From Saccharum officinarum (lineage: Eukaryota > Streptophyta > Magnoliopsida > Poales > Poaceae): 64,000 nt of DNA. Every line of letters begins with the position of its first letter. Within the stretch, counting starts at the first letter, position 1. Made by a program: the position numbers and the translations under genes. Positions 56,173 through 64,000 of this stretch are shown here, piece by piece. Below the pieces are notes generated by a model that was not told the origin of the DNA, did not search any database, and saw only the letters and a list, made by a program, of their open reading frames with translations. Location: contig CM036191.1 of NCBI GenBank assembly GCA_020631735.1, positions 37,059,335 to 37,123,334 of the forward strand. Reading direction: 5' to 3'.

Positions 56173-57164
56173 CTATACAGGTAACCAAATTAGTTTGATA
56201 ATGCTATGTCATTATAATATTGAAACTTAAATTTCTAACACCACTAAATCATGAATTCCAACATCTAACTCATTTCAAGGACACTTTGAGCACCATTCAA
56301 ATTTTAAGTTTTTAACACTACTGCACTCGGTTTCAATATTCCACCACACATAAGAAACACATACAGTGTTTGCTTTTATTATCAGAAAAGCTAACATATA
56401 TAGGGTCACATACATAGGGTATGAAACATATTCCAACAAATGTAATAAACATATACAGTGTAAGCTAACACTACAGCATGAACTAGAAAGTTAAGTATTA
56501 CATACATCTCTTAAGTTTAAGTGCTCACATACATAGGGCCACCAATTCAAATATGTCCTAATGGTCACATCAACAAACACATAGGGGCAGCGACCGACGC
56601 ACTCACTGTCGTAGAGTTCTGCGGGCGGCGGCGGTGTTCCGACGGTGTCGAGGAAGTCGAGGGCACGGGCGTGGCGGACGATGTCTCACGTGGTAAGGAC
56701 GGTGGTGAGGGCATTCCTCATTGCCGTCGACAAAGAATGGAGGTCGTGCTACACGAACAGGGAGGGTGTTATCCTTAGAGACAATTCATCGAACACCTAA
56801 GGGGCAATGAGAGTGAGGCGCACATTGTGTTTGTGGGGACGCCGCTCTCCACGCGCTCCTATGTCGTCGGACGGCCGGAGTGGTGGACCGCAGGATGGAT
56901 CAAACCGGCGTGGAGGACCTTGGGGTCGAGCACGCCGGCGCTGAGCACCGTGGAGTGGAGGACCTCGGGGTGGGGAAGGCGTCGGGCGGCTTCGGCTCGG
57001 CCGGGCTGCACGGGCATGCCGGCGTGGAGAAAAAAGAGCGCGCGAGGGCACCGCATGGCGCCCGGGTGGCACGGGAGGCGGCGGTGGCGCGGGGTGGCGG
57101 CGGTGGCGCGGGTGGCCGACGGCGTCATGGAGGGAGGCGGACGGTGGTGCGTGGAAGACAACCT
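56173..57164 (-). other. Probable 5' exon/intron region downstream of the TATA modules
   Basis: From 56590 to 57160 it is a GC-rich island with overlapping Pro/Arg/Ala-rich frames on both strands (minus 56797-57321, plus 56880-57311). From 56180 to 56580 it is A/T-rich. The GC island follows TATA-like modules on the minus strand, so it could be an untranslated leader or first exon, but no domain is seen. Confidence 0.4.
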
Positions 57165-57575
57165 TTGAAATGGGGAAATTTTTGGCCGCGGCCGCCCGCG
57201 GGTTATATACACAGGCACCATCACTGCTGGGTGGCTCTAGAACCGGCAGTGATGAGAAGTGATGAAATGGGGGAATTCTTGGCCGCGGCCGCCCGCGGGT
57301 TATATACCTAGGCATCATCACTGCCGGTTCGCCTCTGGAACCGACAGTGATGTATCATCACTGCTGGTTTTATATCTGAAACCGACAGTGATGAGAAGTG
57401 ATGAAATGGGGGAATTTTAGGCCACGGCCGCCCGCGTGTTATATACCCAGGCATCATCACTGCCGGTTCACCTGTGGAACCGGCAGTGATGTATTATCAC
57501 TGCCGGTTTTATATCTGAAACCGACAGTGATTTCCAACATCACTGCCGGGTGGATTTGGAACCGACAGTGATGTA
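57165..57575 (-). promoter_or_regulatory. Cluster of six hairpin repeats and three tandem TATA modules
   Basis: Six palindromic units of about 35 bp, pattern atcactgccggtt...aaccgacagtgat, lie near 57212, 57316, 57357, 57453, 57494 and 57538. Between them a module of about 60 bp (gaaatgggggaatt, ggccgcggccgcccgcgg, gttatatac, ggcatcatcactgc) occurs three times, starting near 57166, 57263 and 57404. On the minus strand each module carries TATATAAC followed by a GC-rich leader. The units look like CACTA subterminal repeats; whether the modules act as promoters is inferred. Confidence 0.75.
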
Positions 57576-58265
57576 CATGTATAAAAAATATATTCGTTAG
57601 AAACTGAATAAATAGAATCATGTGTATTCCTTTGTCGAAATGGCTTGAAATTTTTTTGGCAAGCATGTACACCCAAATTAAGGCCCCACACAAGATCTTA
57701 GGTTTTTCTGATCGTTTTTACTATTATTTTAATTTTCTCTTTGCTGAAGGAGACAAAAGAGGGTGAATTACATCATCGACCCAATAGATTTTTTCATCTA
57801 CCTCCACAAAATTCTGATCCCTAGGACACATGAGACCATGTGTAAAAGTTTGGGACCATTCCGGATTGTTTCGGGGGTAGACTTAGTTCAAACTATAATT
57901 ACTCGGTGACGTCGCATGGAAATTCAATTAAACCACTGAAAGTAGCAAACCATCTCCGGAAAATCCAAAACTTAGTATGTTCCATCACTCGTGGCATGTG
58001 TTAGCCTGAGAAAAAGTTTGAGGTCAATACGTCACCGGAATGCATATGAATCACATAAACATTGAGAACCCATGTGTATAGTCAGGGTTCGATGAAAGGG
58101 CTCATGTACCTCTGTGAAGCATGTATACTCCGCCTTTGTCGAAATGGCTTCAAATTTTTTTTGGCAAGCACATGTACCCAAACTAGGACACCACACAAGA
58201 TCTTAGGTTTTTCTGATTATTTTTACTATTATTTTATTTTTCTCTTTGGTGAAAGAGATAAAAGA

Positions 58266-59529
58266 CAAGGGAGATGTTCAAAGTTGTACTAACTACCGTG
58301 GGATTAAATTGATGAGCCATACGATAAAGCTCTGGGAGAGGGTTATCGAGCATCGCCTAAGGAGAGTGACACATGTGACCCAAAATCAATTTGGGTTCAT
58401 GCCTGGTAGGTCGACCATGGAGGCGATTTTCTTATTACGATAATTGATGGAGAGATATAGGGAGCAGAAGAAGGACTTGCACATGGTCTTTATTGACCTC
58501 GAGAAGGCATATGACAAAGTACCGAGAAATGTCATGTGGTGGGCCTTGGAAAAGCACAAAGTCCCAACTAAGTACGTTACCCTCATCAAGGATATGTACA
58601 GGGATGTGGTGACGTTTGTCCGAACATGTGATGGCGACACCAGTGACTTTCCAATTAAAATAGGACTGCATCAGGGGTCAGCTTTGAGTCCTTATTTATT
58701 TGCTTTGGTGATGGATGAGGTCACAAGGGACATACAAGGTGGTATCCCTTGGTGTATGCTCTTTGCTGATGATGTGGTGCTAGTTGACGACAGTAGGGCA
58801 GGGGTTAATAGGAAGTTAGAACTATGGAGGCAAACGTTAGAGTCGAAAGGGTTCAGACTTAGTAGAACTAAGACCGAGTACATGAGGTGCGATTTCAGCG
58901 CGACTAGGCATGAGGAGGGAGACGTTAGCCTCGATGGGCAAGTGGTGGCCAAGAAGGATACTTTTCGGTATTTAGGGTTGATGCTACAAAAGGACGGAGA
59001 CATTGATGAAGATGTTAGGCATAGAATTTCAACCGGCTGGTTGAAATGGCGTCAAGCTTCTGGCGTCCTCTGTGACAAAAGGGTGCCTCAGAAGCTGAAA
59101 GGTAAGTTCTATAGGACGGCGATTCGTCCGGTGATGTTATACGGTGCTGAGTGTTGGCCTACAAAAAGGTGACATGTCCAGCAATTGAGTGTAGCAGAGA
59201 TGCGTATGTTGCGTTGGTGTTGTGGGCACACAAGGAGGGATAGAGTCCGGAACGACGATATTCGGGATAGGGTTGGGGTGGCTCCAATTCAGGAGAAATT
59301 GATTCAACATCGGTTGAGATGGTTTGGACATGTCCAACGGAGGCCTCCTGAGGCGCCGGTGCGTAGTGGAGTTCTAAAGCGGGCCGATAATGTAAAAAGC
59401 GGTAGAGGTCAACCTAAACTAACTTGGGACGAGTCCGTTAAGAAAGATCTTAAGGAGTGGAATATCCCCAAGGATTTAGCTATGGATAGGAGCGCTTGGA
59501 GATTGGCAATCAACGTGCCTGAACCGTGA
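58266..59529 (+). pseudogene. RTE reverse transcriptase, C-terminal part
   Basis: Domains in order: [76 protein letters not shown], catalytic [12 protein letters not shown] (FADD near 58764), then the RTE thumb with [33 protein letters not shown] and a C-terminal region with RVGVAPIQEKL and RLRWFGHVQRRP. The frame is single, with stops at 58441-58443 and 59170-59172, and ends at TGA 59527-59529. The endonuclease is missing because of truncation. Confidence 0.93.
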
Positions 59530-59655
59530 CCTCTTTTTGTCTTGTGCTCTTTTTGTCCCTTTATGTGTCTCCCTGTTTTCTCGTCTCTTTTGCGTTTCAT
59601 CTCTAGCCTACCCCAACTTGCTTGGGACAAAAGGCTATGTTGTTGTTGTTGTTGT
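58266..59655 (+). mobile_element. 5'-truncated RTE-clade LINE with (TTG)n tail and 20-bp TSD
   Basis: Flanked by identical 20-mers, ttggtgaaagagataaaaga, at 58246-58265 and 59656-59675. The right end is a (ttg)n microsatellite tail, the hallmark of plant RTE elements. It contains the C-terminal two-thirds of the reverse transcriptase ORF only, so it was truncated on insertion. Confidence 0.93.
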
Positions 59656-60104
59656 TGTTGGTGAAAGAGATAAAAGAGGGAGAATTACATCTTCGACCGA
59701 ATAGATTTTCTCATCGACCTCCACAAAATTATGATCCCTAGGACACATGAGACCCTGTGAAAAAGTTTAGGACCATTCCGGATCATTTCGGGCGTAGACT
59801 CAGTTCAACCTATAATTACTCGGTGGCGTCACGCGGAAATTCATTTAAACCATAGAAAGTAGCAAACCAAATCCGAAAAATCAGAAACTCGGTGTTTCCT
59901 TTACTCGTGGCACTTGCAAGCCTGAGAAAAAGTTTGAGACCAATGCGACACCATAATGTAGATTTATAGTTGCCGAACAAACGTTAAACGAATTACAATA
60001 ATTAAACACACAAGCCATACAACCTTGCAACCCTAGCTAAATAAACATTAATTACTGTCAGAATCACTCCCAGGATCGATCGGGCCACACACATTAATAT
60101 ACCT

Positions 60105-61031
60105 TTATAGCCATATATTGTAATTGATGTCACGTATTTTGTATCCGCTTGTATCGATGACGGTCAATGCCCGTATGAGTGCACTCTCTTTTGCCTCACA
60201 ATGCCGAAAGAATGGTCGGCCATAGATGTAGCCTACTGAACGACCACTACCCCTGTTAGTCATCCTTATGCAGTATTGGCGTCCTTCGGTAGTGAGCTGG
60301 CCGAGGTTTTCATTGCAGAAGTCCCAATCGTACCCGAGTTGCTCCGTAGCTTGATGGGCTGACAAGCCACATGCAGCATAGGTAAGGTCATGGAGCTCAA
60401 TCTGCATGCGGAGAAAAACAAAAAAAAATTAGAGAATGTTATTACAACAATAAAGAACAAATAACCACGACTGAGGTATAAGTGACCATTTTACCACACC
60501 GGCACGGTTGTAGCTCGCATACATTTCGCTTGCTTGTGGAACGGGGATATCACCAGCATTCAAAGCAAGTGCCTTGAAGTGCGAGAAATCAGGCATATCA
60601 TAGCAAACACGTCGAAGTGCCTCTAAACAGAAGTGCACGGCACTGAACTGGGCGCTTGTCACGTCCGGGCTTGGTCTTCCCGTCTCGTGGATAAGGTTCT
60701 GATGATTTGCACCCCTCGAAGGGATGTAGAAACTTAGTTCACACGTCCATAGCCAACCACTTGCATTAGATACTATGTTCTCGATGATGTTCGAGATAAA
60801 GAACCAGCTAAGTGAGGTTCACAGCCAATCTATCGGGGATATAGGCTGCGATATATATATATATATATATATATAAAACTAATTACACTTATTTGTTAGC
60901 TTCAAAAAACAAAAGATGTTGGAAAATATTTCATACAATAGCTGGAAGAGGGAATCGTCGAATGGCCACATCAGGAGCGAATGCCTCGTCACCAGCGTAG
61001 AAACCTGGCACTTGTGGTGTGGGAGGTCCAG
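60105..61031 (-). pseudogene. CACTA-associated second protein, three exons visible
   Basis: Exons on the minus strand: 61031-60937 (PPTPQVPGFYAGDEAFAPDV...), 60845-60495 (SWFFISNIIENIVSNASGWL, ELSFYIPSRGANHQNLIHET, SAVHFCLEALRRVCYDMPDF, GDIPVPQASEMYASYNRAGV) and 60401-60105 (IELHDLTYAACGLSAHQATE, SVGYIYGRPFFRHCEAKESA, end TAA). The ag/gt junctions are canonical. An in-frame TGA at 60819-60821 breaks the second exon. A possible first exon starts MAPGYSIGID at 61219, below a TATA box at 61332. I recognise the last two exons as a type of protein seen next to CACTA transposases in grasses; its role is unknown to me. Confidence 0.6.
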
Positions 61032-61331
61032 CTGATCGATAAAATGCAAAAAAAATGTGTACATAAATATATGCTCATCACCAGCTGATCGAATGCAAGG
61101 AATAAGAATATATATATATAAATAATCTATAATGCAAAGAATTATATATAAATATACATAATGCATCTAGAATATTGGAGAAGAAAACATATCAATTCCA
61201 ATGGAATATCCAGGAGCCATGACCAAATCACGTACACAGAGAGAGTGGATTTGTGAGAACTGGGAGTGAAAAAATGAGGCTGTAAGAGAGAGTATCTGAG
61301 TGGGTGGGATGTATGTGGCCGGTGGTTTGTC

Positions 61332-61338
61332 TTATATA
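61332..61338 (-). promoter_or_regulatory. TATA box upstream of the CACTA-associated gene
   Basis: The minus strand reads CCTATATAAG here, about 115 bp upstream of the ATG at 61219 and directly beside the right hairpin cluster. The same arrangement is seen at 57165-57575. Confidence 0.5.
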
Positions 61339-61348
61339 GGGGGTGCCG

Positions 61349-61790
61349 GTGTATCACTGTCGGGTCTTAGGTTGAACCGACAGTGAAACACCTTTCACTA
61401 CTGGTTTATAGAAGGAACCGACAGTGAAGATAGCTTTCACTGCCCAGCAGTGATGTGCCTAACACTCAGCTTTTTGAATGCATGCATGCAGTAATAAATG
61501 CTGCCATGTATGCAGCATTATTATTGGCGACATGTTATGTAAATGAAACATTAATCCTGCGATTATTTTTTTAAAAGAATATTAATCCTCATAGGCTCCC
61601 CAACCGGGAGCCAGCCATTTTATAGGCCTATCACTATCGTGGTTTGTGGGAGCATTGCTCCTGCTAGGATATCACTGTCGGTTTTTCATTGAAAACCGGC
61701 AGTGAAAGGGGTCAATAGTGCCGGTTTACGAAACCGGCAGTGATTCCTAATGTCACTGTCGGTTTTTATGAAAAACCGACAATGATAGCC
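61349..61790. repeat. Second cluster of six CACTGTCGG/CCGACAGTG hairpin repeats
   Basis: Units near 61353, 61394, 61438, 61671, 61720 and 61753 follow the same palindromic design as the left cluster (tcactgtcggtt...aaccggcagtga). Orientation and spacing vary. This is probably the subterminal region of the CACTA element whose transposase follows, or of a neighbouring copy. I could not place the terminus. Confidence 0.75.
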
Positions 61791-61827
61791 CCTTGGCACA
61801 GCTTTTAATTTTTCAAAAGCAGAGCCA

Positions 61828-61900
61828 CTACCAGTGATAGGATTCAAACTGAGGGCGCGCTGTTCATAGTGGCGGGCTTTAACCGCTGGGCTATGAAGGT
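61828..61900 (-). other. tRNA-like sequence (A box and B box)
   Basis: On the minus strand tagcccagcggttaaagc fits an RNA polymerase III A box, and gtttgaatcc, 26 nt further on, fits a B box. The spacing is that of a tRNA. The D- and T-stems do not pair well, and I cannot assign an anticodon, so it is a decayed tRNA or the head of a tRNA-derived SINE. Confidence 0.35.
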
Positions 61901-62182
61901 GATTACGTCCAAGAATGTTTTTCCTTTTTTTTATCTGTTTAGTGCTAGTAAATACAGTTAATTTATTGTAAAATAATACAAATATTTGTTACTTGAATAT
62001 GTAATTCCATGATAATTAATTAATGGTCTATAATTATCAAATAATAGTGTTTGTGAACATCAGCGCAACATTCGATCATATAGTCAATAATTTAATTTTA
62101 GAGAAGCGCACAAAATATAAATTAGATTTCATAGTTGGGGAACAACTATGTAATAATGATTACATAGTTAACAATAATCTAA

Positions 62183-64000
62183 CTAAGGTGCATCAACAAT
62201 GACGGCCTCATCGTGATCAAGCTGTATGTAAGCAAGTTCGTCACCCTGTTCAAGGATAGGTAGGGGTACGTTCGCCCCGAATGGAGGTATTTCCTGATAG
62301 CCCTTGTAGTCTTCTTCGTCTGTGAGTCCATCGACACCGACAATCTTCCTTTTCCCTTCTAGGACTACCTTTAGTCTTCCATTTGTCTTGTTGTCCTTTG
62401 CATATAAGACTTGCATAACATCTCTTGCAAGGATGAAGGGGTCATCTTTGTATGCAGTCTTAGTGAGATCAACGATAGTGAACCCTTCGCTGTTGGTGGT
62501 GATTTCCTCGAGCCGGACCCACTGGCAGTAAAAAATAGCTTCCTTCAACGGACCATAGGCTATCTCCCATATCTCCTCTATGAAACCATAACATGTCGCC
62601 TCCACATTGCCATTTTCATCGTGAGCATCAAAACGAACACCACTGTTTTGGTATGTGCTCTTTCCATCTTGCTTTTTTGTGTAGAATGTGAATCCATTTA
62701 TGTCATACCCTTGGTACTTAAGAAATGTACTCGAAGGTCCCTTGGCTAAGGCATCTAGTTGATTACCCAACTTTATTCCAAGCAAGCGGCGTCGCAACCA
62801 GTTGACAAATTCCTCCTTACATTTTTTACCCAGCCAAGCATGTGACCTGCTCAGATACTGAGTTTGTAGTGATTGCTTGTGCTCCTCAATGTATGGCATT
62901 ACACCCTCAGCTTGCTAGAGAACAGCGAACTGTGCCTGTCTGAAAGAAATAGGGTCGTCCACTGTAACAGATTTCTCCTTAATCGTTCCTTTGCCACGTA
63001 GTCTTCCCTCGTGACGAGATTCTGGAACTTCGACACTTTTGATGTCTAGATAATATGTGCAGAACTCAATGGTCTCCTCCGTTGACCATCCTTCAACCAT
63101 ACCCCCTTCTGGCCTGAATTTGTTCCTAACATACATCCTGAAGACTTTCATCAACCTTTCGAAAGGGAACATCTGATGTAGGTACATTGGGCTAAGGGCT
63201 CTAATTTGGTCAACAAGATGAATGAGCAGATGCAATGAGATATCAAAGTAAGTCGATGGGAAATGCATTTCAAGCCTAACAAGAGTTTCGGCTATGTCCC
63301 ACTACAACTGATCCAACGTCGACACATCAATGACCTTTCTTGAGATCACGTTGAAGAACGAGCCTAGCTTTATGATTGTTGCGCGGACCTTTGGGGGGAG
63401 GATACCACGCAGAGCAACAGGGAGCAGCTGAGTCATAATGACATGATAGTCATGGGCCTTCATAGGGCCATAGTTGAACTTGAGTTCTCTCATGTTCACT
63501 AGCCTCTTCGGGTTCGCACAGTACCCTGTCGGAACTTTGAGTTCATTGAAGAAAGAAATAAGGGCATGCCTTTCTTACTTTTTCAGTGTCCATGACGCAA
63601 CCAGAAGTTTGAACTGGCCATTCTCTAGCTCCACGGGATGCAGCTCCTTTCTTATTCCCAAGTGTTGCATGTCCAAACGTGTGGCTAGTGAATCCTTCGA
63701 TGTCCCCCCGGTGTCCATCAAGGTGTTAAGCGTGTTAGCGCACATGTTTTTAGGGATGTGCATGGGATCAAGACAGTGGCGTACACTCAGAAATGGCCAG
63801 TAAGGTAGTTACCAGAAAATCAAATTTTTCTTCCAAACGCTCCCATTAGGCGCTGCTACTGCATTGTCCCCCTTCCCAAGGACAACCTCTAGTTTGTTGA
63901 GTTCTCAAAGTATCGTAGGCCCGTCTCGATATTTTAGAGCTAAGCGTTTCTCAATAGTACCATTGAAATCTTTTCTGTTCTTGTGGTAAGGGTGATCCTA
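62183..64000 (-). pseudogene. CACTA (En/Spm) TNP2-type transposase, C-terminal part, continues beyond window
   Basis: One minus-strand frame. From the right: YWPFLSVRHCLDPMHIPKNM (a transposase-core motif of TNP2), KFNYGPMKAHDYHVIMTQLL, VALRGILPPKVRATI, FPSTYFDISLHLLIHLVDQI, MVEGWSTEETIEFCTYYL (DUF4218-like), then CKEEFVNWLRRRLLG, GFTFYTKKQDGKSTYQNSGV, EGFTIVDLTKTAYKDDPFIL and DHDEAVIVDAP (DUF4216-like) before the stop at 62183. In-frame stops lie at 63809-63811, 63575-63577, 63302-63304 and 62915-62917. The enzyme would excise and insert CACTA elements; this copy is dead. The N-terminal half lies to the right of the window. Confidence 0.92.

Larger units (their letters stand above)
57618..59960. 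repeat. About 500-bp tandem duplication, second copy split by an RTE LINE
   Basis: Block A (tttgtcgaaatggctt, cacacaagatcttaggtttttc) occurs at 57630 and 58133. Block B (cgaccnaatagatttt, tccctaggacacatgagacc, aattactcggtg) occurs at 57775 and 59694. Removing the insert at 58266-59655 restores the order A-B-A-B with a period near 500 bp. The copies differ at many positions. No coding capacity. Confidence 0.88.

Noticed and set aside
60849..60876. Short (TA)n run
   Set aside because: Real but trivial; it lies in an intron of the CACTA-associated gene.

Overview
The window is plant nuclear DNA from a grass (Poaceae). A panicoid relative of sorghum, sugarcane or Miscanthus fits best, judged only from element families and codon style. 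The evidence is intron-containing genes with GT-AG junctions, GC-rich exons of the grass type, and a dense nest of grass retrotransposons. Most open frames are retroelement debris or chance; only two ordinary host genes look plausible.

Layout. 1-2473: the last six exons of a HOS15/TBL1-type WD40 gene (+). 4322-4717: an intact SAUR-type auxin-response gene (-). 5.3-5.9 kb and 11.2 kb: MITE-like elements. 6092-10837: a 631-bp solo LTR carrying a second, 4,110-bp solo LTR, each with its own 5-bp target-site duplication. 12123-12238: a long CT/TA microsatellite. 12766-25412: a minus-strand LTR retrotransposon with two 1.15-kb LTRs. It has no visible pol, carries an antisense accessory ORF, and was itself hit by a solo LTR (14289-15517) and an L1-type LINE (about 18060-22230). 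26.8-28.59 kb: the 5' part of an Athila-like gypsy element, interrupted by a second LINE (28587-36495, -) that two further LTR insertions entered. 36496-48870: a Tekay-like chromovirus in the order LTR, internal, LTR, partial internal, with a decayed gag-pol and a well-preserved extra ORF upstream of gag. 49194-53449: a probable non-autonomous CACTA element holding a fragment of a host membrane-protein gene. 53926-55490: a broken NLR (disease-resistance-type) gene fragment (-). 55.8-64 kb: CACTA-type DNA with hairpin repeat clusters, tandem TATA modules, viroplasmin-like and TNP2 transposase remnants, and a truncated RTE LINE.

How it works together. The region is a record of nested insertion and decay. 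Five LTR insertions are solo or near-solo, against two that keep paired LTRs, so recombination has removed much internal DNA. Almost every transposon protein has in-frame stops or frameshifts. The exception is the chromovirus leader ORF, which is open in both copies, although the differences between those copies look close to neutral.

Limits: all homology calls come from reading translations and motifs, with no database search. Boundaries supported by terminal TG/CA plus target-site duplications are firm. The limits of LINE 1, of the Athila-like LTR and of the CACTA elements at the right end are approximate.
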